A stretch of 64,000 nucleotides of DNA from Adineta vaga (Eukaryota > Rotifera), in contig CP075497.1 of NCBI GenBank assembly GCA_021613535.1, forward strand, positions 13,578,001-13,642,000. The letters run 5' to 3'. A program made the translations under genes and the position numbers. The first letter of the stretch is position 1. Each line of letters opens with the position of its first letter. This document shows, in pieces, positions 22,301 through 34,400 of this stretch. Under the pieces are notes generated by a model that worked only from the letters and a program-made list of their open reading frames with translations, was not told the origin of the DNA and did not search any database.

Positions 22301-25039
22301 TGTGTGCCTCGATCTCGTTTTCTCACTGAATTAACATGGACTCTCGACAACAGAGCAAAAGAGTTATTACCAGGGAAGGTAGAAGTTCAAATTCACTGTG
22401 TTGGTATTAACTTTCGTGATGTATTGAAAGCACGAGGTTTATATCCATATACTCGTACATTTGCACAACTCGACGAGCATCAGCCATATATGAATCGAGA
22501 CACCGAACTAGGCTCAGATTTTGTTGGCACCATCATTCGTGCGTGTCCTGATGTCAGTTTTCAGCCAGGTGATCATGTTGTAGGCATCTCTGCATGTGGT
22601 GTATTTCGTTCGCATGTCATTGTCGACTCAACGCAAGTAGTATGTATTCCAACTGAGTGTCCGCTCACCGATGAACAATTATCAGTTATGCCTGTCATAT
22701 GTCTGACAGTTATCTATTCTCTCAAATATCGGGTTCATTTGCGACGTGGCCAAACTGTTCTCATTCATGCTGCAACGGGTGGTGCTGGTCAAATTTGTAT
22801 ACAGTATTGTCAATGGATTGGTGCTCGTGTTTTGGCTACAGCTGGAACTGAAGAAAAGCGACGATTTTTACGTGAACATTATGGTATCGAATATGTATTT
22901 AATAGTCGAGACACTTCTTTTGTTGGTGATGTGAGAAATATTCTACCTCATGGTGTTGATGTTGTCATTAATTCGTTATCAGGTATACTTTTACAAGAAT
23001 CCATTAAACTACTTGCTAATCATGGTCATTTTGTTGAATGGGGGAAACGAGATATTTTTGACAAGAGTCAATTATCGATGTTTGACTTTCGATCGGATTG
23101 TAGTTTTCATGTTATCGATTTAGTTTTAATTCTTGGAAAATACCCAGATATCTGCATTGCTATGCTACAAGAAATGGTTAATTTACTTATCCAAGGCAAA
23201 TTAAAAGTAATCGAACCCACAGTTGTGTATGAACCATCTCAAGTGATTGATGCATTTATAAGATGTAATAGCGGTCAATTTATGGGGAAAGCTGTTGTTC
23301 GTGTAACCAAGTCTAATGAATCGCTCTATTTGAATAGCATACATCAGTATAATTTACCTAAAGGTAACTGTTACTAATCTTGCCTTTTGTTTCTAATAAA
23401 TATAATTTTAGATAGTGACATAATGTTTCCTTCGAATGTCTGCCAGCAAGGAACGGTTCTGATTTCTGGTGGATTTGGAGGTCTTGGATTGACAATGTCT
23501 CGGTGGATGATAGAGAAACGAGATGTAAAACGTATTATACTCATGACTCGTCGGACATTAGCTGAACTTGAGCAATCTTCGAATCCACAATATGATGATT
23601 GGTTACGATTAAAACAAACAATAAGTGCATATCAAGCGCATGTTGATGTTGTTCAAGCAGATGTAACAAATTTTGATCAAGTATATGATCTAATAGAAAA
23701 ATTAAGTCGAACTTCTTATCCTGTTCGAGGAGTTATTCATAGTGCTGTAGTTACAGAAGACCGAACATTAGCTAAAATGACACCAGAATATTTGACAAAT
23801 GTTTTAGCAGCAAAAGTTTGTGGTGCTTGGATTCTTCATCAAGTAACACAGCTTACCCATGCTCCTCTTCACTTTTTCCTAATGTTTTCATCAATTCGAA
23901 ATCATCTCCTTGAAGTGGCATCGTCCGGTTACAATGCTGGCAATCAATTTCTCGATGCTCTAGCTCACTATCGCATGAATCAACAAAATTTACCTGCTCT
24001 CTCAGTTAGTTTGCCTGCTGTAAGTGGTGCGGGTATGTTTCATCGACAGCGGGATATGCTCAACACTTTACAAAGTACACATGGCTTTGAAGTATTGCCA
24101 CCAATAGCTGTATTCGAGTTGATCGAACGGTTTCATACAAATCAGAAGGTTTGCCCATGTCCTGTTATTTTTGCTGTTAATTGGCAAACATTGTATGAAA
24201 GACGTCACAAATTGCCAATATTTCAATTGAATAAAATAATAGAAGAACGCTATACTGCTATGAAACTCGTAAATATATCAAAAACATCAACGGAAAACAA
24301 TAGTACGACTACTTTGAACTTGAATGGAAGAGAAACTATTATTGAACGAACTCAGATGACTGTAGCACACCTTCTTGGTACAGCAGATATTGATCGTGTC
24401 TTAGTTGATCGGTCACTGGTTAGTCAAGGTATAGACTCATTAGCAGCTCTTTCATTATACAATTGGTTGGGAAAAGAGACAGGTGTTTACATTCCATTAG
24501 TTGATCTACTTCAAGGATATTCTATTGAAACTATTGCAACAGTGATTCATAATAAGCTCAACGAACGACATCAAGTTGTATCATCGAATATTAAAGAGGA
24601 ACATATGGATACTGATCTAATCGAAGAAAATGAAATAAAACTATCTCATAACTCTAATTACACTGGTGTAGAGAATATCATCTGTCTTCAATGTCCACTG
24701 CAGTACAATAGTCATGTTTTCTTCTGTATTACGGAGCAGTCACCAACTAATACTGATAACCTGAATAAATTCTTAATTGACAAAATATATGAGCATCAAA
24801 ATCAGACAAGATCAGTTGTCGTTTATGCTATCCAAATATCATCTGTAACATCAACATCATCGATATCTACTTACGCTCGTGATATGATTTTGCAAATGCG
24901 TCGTATTCAGCCACATGGACCTTATCAATTAGTGGCTGTTCGCAACAAACAGGAAGAAATCATTGCACATGAAATGATACGACAACTTAAGGATCATCTA
25001 ATGATTATCAATAGTCGATTACTTCTTTTGAACGATTAG
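16379..25039 (+). CDS. Reducing type I polyketide synthase, KS-AT-DH-(psiMT)-ER-KR-ACP-(psiTE), complete
   Basis: Exons 16379-17132, 17187-17864, 17925-23363 and 23412-25039 join in frame to 2,832 residues; introns are 48-60 nt GT-AG. KS has all three catalytic residues: Cys188 (DVACSSSLEA), His325 (EAHGTGTPVGDP), His364 (KSNLGHTEGAAG). AT: Ser664 (SHSAGD, first Gly of GHSxG replaced by Ser) and His770. DH: His995 in HKIQDIILFP and Asp1197 (HPTLLDTSLHP). A methyltransferase-like region (about 1330-1690) lacks the glycine-rich SAM loop. ER about 1945-2270 with HAATGGAGQ. KR about 2305-2500 with GGFGGLG, Ser2450, Tyr2464, Asn2468. ACP carrier Ser2633 (QGIDSLAA). The C-terminus is a truncated thioesterase. 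This order is that of animal FAS and fungal highly reducing PKS; KS motifs look PKS-like. It would make a reduced acyl chain, with release or transfer unclear. The NRPS lies 2.5 kb downstream on the same strand. Confidence 0.92.
24660..25036 (+). other. Truncated, catalytically dead thioesterase remnant at the PKS C-terminus
   Basis: Within the PKS coding sequence, about residues 2706-2832, the sequence resembles the first part of a type I thioesterase: MRRIQPHGPYQLVA matches the family pattern (RxxQPxGPYxLxGxSxGG), followed by an A-x-E-M-x-x-Q-L-like stretch (AHEMIRQL). The nucleophile segment GxSxGG is replaced by AVRNKQ, and the Asp and His parts of the triad are absent because the protein stops. 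The domain cannot be a working serine thioesterase as read here. Confidence 0.7.
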
Positions 25040-27563
25040 AATCAAGAATAACAATAATATTGACACTCTTCGGACATTGATGGTCGGGTTAGTTTGACCT
25101 CTTATTTTTATGTACTAATTCTAACATTTATCAGATATCACACTATAGCAATACTCGACGAGTTCTTAATCATCAAAATAAGGATATTCAGAAGTAAAAT
25201 TTATACCTCTCACTATTTCAGTGAAATGTTTCAAAATTTAGCATTCTTATATATTGTAGCAAGAAATATATAGTTTTACACAAACTATTTTTTCTCAAAA
25301 TCCACTGCTGTTTTCTGAATAAAAGATTTTACTTATTTTACAATGAATGGCAAAAGAAAATTATTAATCTTCGAAAAACTTTACATACATTAGTTGAAAA
25401 CAGTTTAATAACAGCTATACTCTTTGACATACAAAACAGATCAAAAGTAGCATAACACAGAATGTGTTTCAATGTTTTCTTTATACATAATCAGTTAGAT
25501 CTCATACTTATATCACACGTCATAGATAGTATAATTCAAAAATATAGTATATGATCAATATCTAGCTGCGGTAATTTGTTCAAAAGCGCACAACCTTATG
25601 AAGATCGAAATGAGATTATCATGCCTGAGTGAATCTATTGTAACATTTGATACAACAATAAACACATTGAGCAACTTTTATAAAACACGGTATTGTTAAA
25701 AATACTAAATAAATACACATTAATGTGTGTTTGATTTTTTTAGTTTTTATGTCTATCATATGCATAGTATTCAAAATCAAACGCTATTAGAGAGTTGAAT
25801 CTATCCACAAATAAATTTTTCTCATATGTCTAACTTAGTAGCGCTGGTTAATGTCAATTATCAGTTGTTGAAACTTGTGTATACTTGTATCATTGAATAT
25901 GGTAAAGCATAAAATCCTCTAACACATACAATAATTCTAGTAACTATTTAATATTTTATCATATCTAATGATAAAAATGCACATAAGATCTCGACGGTTG
26001 TTTTACATAGTAATATTAACTAGCGCTACTGCAGAAGAAGAGTTATTGATTCTAGTGAAAACATCTTCAGTTTATACTTAAAATAAGTTAGGCAATGTAA
26101 TTTCTCAGATTCAGTTCCATTATAGCTTTCATCTGAAATCTACCTTATTTAAATAAAACAAGCAAGAATTCAGTTCTTGTCTTAATAGTCAACAATTAAT
26201 CTTATTGATTCGTCGTTTAAACGTCGAAAATAAAATTAGATAACGAGTTCTTGCTTATCGAATGAACTCTTTATAAGGGACATATTGGGCTTTTTCTATT
26301 ATACATTTTGTTTTCAAATTATTCAGTGTTCTGCTCAATTGAGTATAATAAAGAGAAACATGTTTTGTATTCATTGTAAACTATTTTCCTGAGAGATAAA
26401 AAAAATAATAAAACGCTGCTAAGAATGACACATATTTAATACTGTACAATGTTTCTGTGTACCATTATTGTTCATAAGTACATGATTAATATACCAAAAT
26501 TGTTGTTGTTGTTAAACATTTTTGTCACTCTAACATAATTAAATATGCAATAGTTTACTATAGAATGTTCTATATGAGGTTCTCAAAATGACTATATTTA
26601 TGGAGAATAATGACCGAAACATATTTATCGTATTGAAAATGTATTTTAACTATCAAATTAATTAACATATGAACCAATCAGGATAGAACAAAAATGTATA
26701 ATGAATAACACGCATGATGAGAGTGAAGGTGAACATATTATATCATTTTATTCTTTGAAGATTTTACAAATATCCTATGAGATAATTGTCAATGACTCTA
26801 GACCGTATTCTGATTCAATAGGTTAAACCTTGTAGAATTCAAATGAATATCTTCTGTATCAATTGCATTATACTGAATACTTTAGGATGTAATTTTCATA
26901 ATATATATAATCTGTTATCGAATTCTAAGGGCTAACCGTCATTATTGTGTGTTCAAAAAATATTTTTTGATGATATATGTTACTTATAGAAGCTATTAGA
27001 ATTATTCTCACTCCATTAGCTCATCTTGATTAAGTAAGAATAAAACATTGAACTCTACATATATTGTAATATTTTTCTGTATCTTAATCCTCCAGTTGTC
27101 ATTTAATTTACTGATGAAAACGCAGCATTTTGATGATTGAGAAAGACGTCAACTCTTCGATTATTTTATAGATATTCTAATAGGATATTTATTCTAAAAA
27201 AAGTTTTTATGTGAATATTTACTAATATTTAATCAACTTATATACTAATACTACCAAACTAACAAGACTATTTTTGCTACTTATCCAATACAATATTATA
27301 TCATCTCAGTTTCTTTTCTTGTGTAATAGTGAAATATTATTATTATACGATGATAGTCCACTTCGAATTCTTATATGAACGATAGAAACTGCAGTTTCAG
27401 CTTTCCAGTTAAAGCAATAAATAATAAATTTAATCATATTGAACTTTTTTTGTGATGTGTTCCAATTTGTATTTTCTATTCTCTTATCTTTTTATAATTT
27501 CTAGATTGTAATCGGCTTTTTGCATTAGAGATCTTTGTTTTTGTAGTTGTTTATCACAAAAAA
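25040..27563. other. Intergenic region between PKS and NRPS, no gene supported
   Basis: This 2.5-kb AT-rich stretch has no long open frame and no repeat with recognisable ends. It must hold the PKS 3' end and the NRPS promoter. An acceptor-like TTTCTAG ends at 27504, 59 nt before the NRPS start codon, which would fit a 5' untranslated intron or a trans-splice site. Confidence 0.45.
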
Positions 27564-30500
27564 ATGTTTCCGAAAAAGAAGTCAACAATAGCAAGGACTG
27601 ATCAAAAAGCACAACGGCTAACGGGTTCTGGTAGAACAGAAGCTGTAGCTTCATCTGTTCAACAGCGTATCTATATGCATGAAAATCTGTATTTTCGTGC
27701 TTCCGATTTTTCGATCTACAATAGTCTGGTTCCACTGCAGATCAAACGGGGTTCAGTGTCAATAGAACATGTTCGTTTATCCTTAGTTTCAGTTATACAG
27801 CAGCATACAGTTCTTCGCACTGCAATACGTTTCAACCCAGTGAATAATCAAATTGAGCAATACATCCAACCGCTCACCAACGATATCTATTCATTTGAAC
27901 ATTCCCGTGGTGTTTGCATTTTGGAACAACTTGATCGTCTACTGTCAAACGAAACCATTAGAAAAAGTTTCGATATAGAAAAAGGAAAAGTCCTACGATG
28001 CCATGTAGTGCAACGAAGTACCTACATTCATGATGACTTACTACACCAAGGTGATCTTATCATTCTTGTCCTTCATCACATCGCGTTTGATTTGAGCTCA
28101 ACCATGCCATTAGTCAAGGCATTTGAACAAGCATGTTGGGGGAAAATATATCAACAGTCAGAATTAGCAATTCCACAATACATCGATTTTGCGCTGTATG
28201 AACAAAAAATGCTAGCAGACACCAGTGATCATTCAGAAATGAATAAAGCTCGTCAATTTTGGTTTAATCTTATGCAAGGATATGATTGGAATCATATAAG
28301 ATATTTGGTACCCTATGATGGTCGAACTTATCCACATAAGTCTGGTCGTGGTTATTCTACTGTATTTACCATCGACCAAAATGTAGTCGATGCAATGATG
28401 TTGTTCGCTTCAACCAACAACGTGACAATGTTTTCAGTATCTCTTGCTTGTTACTATGCATTCCTATTCAAACTAACTAATCACGATGATGATTTGTGTG
28501 TCGCCGGGAATACAGCTAATAGATTCGAGGAAGAGATGAAAAATATGATTGGTATGTTTGTCAATCTGCTATTATATCGAATCAAACTTGAACCAAATGA
28601 TACATTTCAACATCTCGTGCAACAAGTGCACCAGTTAAACAGTTACATCCTCATACATTCTTCTTTACCTTATCAACAGATTGTCGATTCACAAGGTAAA
28701 CGAGAACATCATATATTACCATCGGCATCATTCCAATACGAATCATTAATATCACTATTATCGCAAAAAACTACATATGAAATAAATGTGGGCGAACATT
28801 CGATTGCTGGTGTCTACAACGACAGAGAGCTATCTCATGGAAATGGCGTATCACTATTCGATATGTCCCTCACAATTGCTCATGACCACCATGCGCGAAA
28901 TATAGAATGTTTTTTAAATTGTTCGGCAGATATATTTAAACATCAAAATAATGTTGATCTACTGTCAAAGCGTTTCCGGTACATGCTTGAACAGCTCTTT
29001 TCAATTTCAATGTTTCAAGAACCCATTTACAAACTAACTATTCTTCTTCCCAGTGAGAAAATATTACTAACAGAATCGAACAACACAAACGTACTTTCGC
29101 CGGATCCAAACACATGCACAATTCCTATATGTTATCACATCCAACAGCCAATGACCATGTCCGAAGCGAGTAAATTCTGGCTTCATGCTCTTCATGATTA
29201 TAATCTTGATCAATCTTTACCATTACCATTTGATCGATATCGTCTTTCGAATGAAAATCGAACTGGTCGCGGAACATCTGTTTCTTTCAATTTCGGCGAA
29301 GATCTTTCTCATCATTTACTCACATGTGCATCATCATATGACATTTCACCTATGCACATAGCATTAACATGTTATTATATCTTCTTATTTAAATTAACAA
29401 ATGGACAAAAAGATTTATGTATTGGAATCAATACACATGGTCGACATAAAGATGAACTAATGTCAATGTTTGGAATGGTTGTCAGTGATATTCCTTTGCG
29501 ATGCCAACTCAATCCATATTGGTCTTTTCATCAGTTGATTGAGTATGTCGAAGAGATGACAAGAAATAGTCTAAAATACTCCTATTTTCCTCTCCAACGA
29601 ATTCTTGCTCAACATCCCAGTGTTTCTACACCAGCATTTCTCGATATAACTTTTGTTTTTGATGAAATTAAAAAGGAAAAGAGCAATGATGAAATCATGA
29701 TGGATGAATGTCGACTTCATTCTATATCAACAGCATCAATAGAAATCAATGAAAATGAAATCATGAATAAATTTGATTTTTCTCTTACTATTCAACATCA
29801 TCTCAATACTAATCAACTATCATGTACAATCGATGCATCACTTGACTTATTCAATCGAAATACTATTGAGAAGATTGCTCAACGATTTCATTCGATGTTA
29901 GAACAATTATCACCATTCATTGTTCCATCAACATCTCCGTCACCATCACCATCAATCTATCAAATATCACTTACACTCCCCAATGAAACATTACTAGTAG
30001 AATCTCTTAATTCTACACAAGTATTGCTTTCTTCTCCTCTCGCTTGTATACATCATGAGTTTGCTAATCAAGTAATGAAATATTCACAAAAACTAGCACT
30101 TGAACTTGATGAACAATCTCTTACATATTCTGAACTATTGTACTATGTACAAAGATTGTCATTATATCTTCGAATTCATTTTCGTATTCTTCCAGGTGAT
30201 ATTATTTGTCAATGTGTTGAGAGAAGTATATCAATGGTGAGTTAATTGTTGTTCATCATAACAGAGAATATGAATGATGTTTCCTTTGTTTAGGTGATTG
30301 GTATGATGGGAATTGAGATGTGTGATGGTATTTATTGTCCATTATCACCTCGAGATCCACAGCATCGTTTGAATACACTTGTAGAACAAACTCAAAGTCA
30401 TCTTGTTCTTGTTCATTATTTGACAAAATCGAATTTCACTAATGATCTTAGTGTACTTGACCTTGACTTTCTATTAACTGCTGAGAATAACGTGGAAAAT

Positions 30501-31451
30501 GATATCGATGTTGATCTTTTGTCAAATATACTGATTAGATCTGATAGCGTCGCTTATATTATTTTCACGAGTGGATCAACAGGAATGCCTAAAGCAGTAA
30601 GTGACTCAAATGAATATTATGAATGAGTGATAAAATTATTCTCATTGCTTTTTCAGATTCAAGTTCGGCATAGTAATTTCACCGCATCCATCTACTCATT
30701 GGTTGATATTGATACATTCAACAAACATGATACAGTTATTCAAATGTCACGTTGTTCATTTGATATTCATGTGCAAGAAATGTTAGGCACATTGATGAAT
30801 GGTGCCACATTAGTTATGCTTCATCCAAGAGGTACTCTTGATTTTGAATACCTTGCTGAAGTCCTCAATAATAAACAGATTACATATATGCATACGGTAC
30901 CAACTCTTCTTCTCAGTTTTATTGAATTTGTTGGACAGTGGAAAAATCGGAACCCTATCAAATATCTTCAGTTGCTTATGTTCAATCTTCCTGCGTCAAT
31001 GAAGACGAATTACGTGAATATTGTCAATTTCATTTACCACCTCATATGATTCCATCTCTTTTCGTCATTCTTGATAAATTACCTTTAAACACGAATGGAA
31101 AAATAGATCGAAAAGCTCTTCCATTACCCGATTTCACTCTTCTATCAACAATTACACATAATAACGATCAACCAAAAACAAATATCGAACAATGTATACA
31201 TTCCATTTGGTGTCACGTTCTTCCACATCTTACATCGATTTCAGTTTCACAAAATTTCTTTTCTTTGGGTGGTAATTCATTATCTTTGATGAAACTTCAT
31301 CATTTATATCAAATAGAATTTAAACATAATCTCAATATGAGTGAACTTTTTCGTTATCCTACTATTCGTGATCATGCTCGATTATTTCTCGAACAAAAAC
31401 ATTCATCTTTAACAGATAACATACAATGGCAATCGCTTCATCTCAATGAAG
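27564..31451 (+). CDS. NRPS module 1: N-terminal C, half C, internally deleted A, PCP
   Basis: C1 covers about residues 30-490, with HHIAFDL at 171-177 (consensus HHxxxDG, last Gly changed). A second, N-terminally truncated condensation piece (about 530-800, starting SEASKFWLHALHD) lacks any HHxxxDG. A1 begins near 828 and keeps A2/A3 (YIIFTSGSTGMPKA) and the start of the substrate pocket (SFDIHVQE). After TVPTLLLSFIEF, near 30940-30960, the sequence jumps to the far end of an A domain (SSVAYVQSS...LREYC) in a different frame, so motifs A5-A9 are missing. A10 (NGKIDRKALP) and PCP (GGNSLSLMK) follow. Introns 30237-30293 and 30597-30656 are in phase. As read, this module cannot activate an amino acid. 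A starter C domain with no upstream loading module is also notable. Confidence 0.8.
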
Positions 31452-34400
31452 GTAATTCAAAAATATGAAAAAGAAAAACTAATCTTCTTTCTGTTGATAT
31501 TCTCATAGGTCCTGCATCATTTGCTCAAACACGTATCTATCTAGACGAACAAATTCATTTTGCATCTTCATCAACAGCTATCTATCATATGCCCTTTGCT
31601 CTTGAAATAGATCAACATTGTTCTCTTTCCTTCGAAAGACTACAAAGAGCAGTAAGAGCTTTAGTTGAGAAACATCAAGTGTTGCGAACAAAACTTACAT
31701 TCAATGAAAATGATGATGTATTACGACAATGTGTACTTCATTCATTTGATATACCGTTTGTTGAATCGACAATATCTTTCGATGATAAAGAGGCACTTAA
31801 TCAAATCCTTTTCAGTGAGGAAACGCATCCATCATTATTTGATTATAATCAAGGTCATGTGTTCCGATGTCACATTGTTCGTAGAGATTTAGATAATAAA
31901 AATCACGATCTATTAACATCTGGTGACATAATTATCTTCAATTTTCATCATATAGCTTTCGATGCCTACTCCATTCCAATATTCTTTCAAGATCTGCAAC
32001 ATGCTTATTCAACTAATTGTACTCTCGAATCATCATCATCATCTTCTTCTTCTTCTTCTTCTTTCAATTATATTGATTATGCTATACATGAACGTGAAAT
32101 TGATTTTAGTGAAATGAAAGAGTTTTGGCATGAACATTTGCTTGGTTATTCAGATCATATTCTTCCATTACCATATGATCGATATCCATTGAATAAAACA
32201 CGATCTGGTCGTGGTATAACAATCAATTTTGAGTTATCAGCAAAATTAGTTGATCAAATGTATAAATTTGCTGTTGAACATGAATTAACTCTCTTTCAAC
32301 TTGGATTAGCTTCTTTCTATACTTATCTATTTAAACTTACTCAACAAACAGATTTGTATGTGAATTGTGTGTTTGCAAACAGAAATCGTCATGAACTTCA
32401 GGATATTATTGGATTCTTCGTCAATACACTCCCACATCATATGAATGTGGATCCCTTTCAATCATTTGAAGCATTTGTAATGTGTGTGAAGCAGCTTTCA
32501 TTGATGATCATGTCTAATAGCCGACTGCCTTATCAGGATATTATTGGTGGTCAAAGCACTCAAATAATGTTTCTATCTGATAGTGATAGTGACAATGACA
32601 GGAGTCACTTTAGGCTTGATAATAATAATACTCTTCATGTACTTTCGAGAGAAGAAAGTGATGTAGCAAAATTTGACCTGACATGTGCATGGTATGAAAA
32701 TGTCAACGATCGAACCGTTAATATTTCACTGAATGGCTCATCTGATCTGTTTGATAGATTGTCACTTTCAATGATGTATGATCGATTCGAACAAATGCTT
32801 GAGCAATTATTTAAGTTGTCTTCTTTGTGTGAGGCTTCATTGATATTATCCAATGAGAGGAAATTATTGACTGAAATAAGTTATGGTCCTGAACTAAGGT
32901 GTGGCAATGAATGGCAACCTATTCATCATACATTTGTGTTACGAGCTGACGAATATCCGCAGAAAATAGCGGTAATTCTTGATGAACAGTGTCTTACCTA
33001 TGGTGAACTTCTCAATCAAAGTCAACAGTTTGCTGTGTATTTGATAGATATGTGCGATGTAAAAGAGCAAGATATAGTGGTGCAATGTGTTGAGCGTAGT
33101 ATCGAGATGGTGATTGGAATTATGGCTATAATGATAGCTGGTGCTGTGTATTGCCCGTTGTCAATTGATCTTCCTTTAGAAAGAAAGTTATCACTGATCG
33201 AGCAAACCCATTCGAAATGTGTTCTTGTTGAAGACAGTACGGTAGATTTCGAAGGATATACGTGCATTGCATTGAAGAGTGTGATTATATTTAATGGCAC
33301 CGCAGAAATGTCCGATATCCTGTCTTGTGTGAAAGTAAATTTGCAATCGACTGCGTATATTATTTTCACAAGTGGATCAACTGGTATGCCAAAGGGTATA
33401 GGTACGAGTCATCTCAGTTTTGCTCAGTTCTTGGCGTCTTTAGTGCAATCAAAATATATCGACTCGAATGATATTATCATGCAAGTGAGTAAATGCTCAT
33501 TTGATGTTCATGCGTTTGAGACGATTGGTGGTTTAACACTTGGTGCTTCATTGATTCTCCTTCACTCTCACGGCAATCTCGATGCACATTATTTGTATCA
33601 AACTATTCTAAACGAACATGTGACATTTGTTAATTGGGTACCCACAACTATTGAAGCGATCTGCGAGTGTGTCATTACTAATAACGAAACCATGCCACCG
33701 TTAACTAGTTTACGATGTGTTGCAACAGGAGGTAATATTTCTAATAATATGAGATACTTATTTTCCACTACGATTTTGTATGTTTAGGCGAGTTGGTTTA
33801 TGGAAGAATTGTTCATCTTCTATTCACTCATTTAATATCATCCTCATGCCGGATAGTAAATCTTTATTCACCCGCTGAATGCACGATATTTGCCCTTCAT
33901 TACTCTGTTCCAAATTCTTCATCTAACTTGTCGGAAATGAACATAATTCCGCTAGGTCAATGTCTACCAGGACGTCAGGTAGCTGTACTTGACAAATACA
34001 AGCAACAAGTGATCCCAGATGGTAGCATGGCTGGGGAAATTTACCTTGGAGGGTGCAGTGTTTTCTCTGGTTACATCACCCAAACGCAAGAAACCATGAA
34101 AGCGCTTTGTGTATTACCAGGACGTGAAGGGAACTTCTACAAAACCAACGACCTCGGTAAAATAAATTCTCAAGGATATATTCTGTTCAGCGGGCGTATT
34201 GATCATCAAATTAAGTTCAGGGGACAACGTATTGAGATGGGTGAGATTGAGGCCATTATTCTCGGATCATCAGCTGTTATCAACAACTGTTTAGTCATCG
34301 ATTATACCATGAATCAACAGCAACATCTGATTGCTTATATTCATACTACACAGCCTCAACCTAATTTACGAGATTATTGCACACAACACCTTCCATTATA

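Noticed and set aside
16379-25039. Reading the PKS as ordinary animal fatty acid synthase
   Set aside because: Domain order is compatible, but the KS motifs and start (VAIVGIACEFAG, DVACSSSLEA) look PKS-like and the thioesterase is lost. A phylogeny would be needed to exclude a derived FAS fully.
33022-33369. 115-codon minus-strand frame opposite A2
   Set aside because: Antisense shadow of the adenylation domain; no start context or domain.
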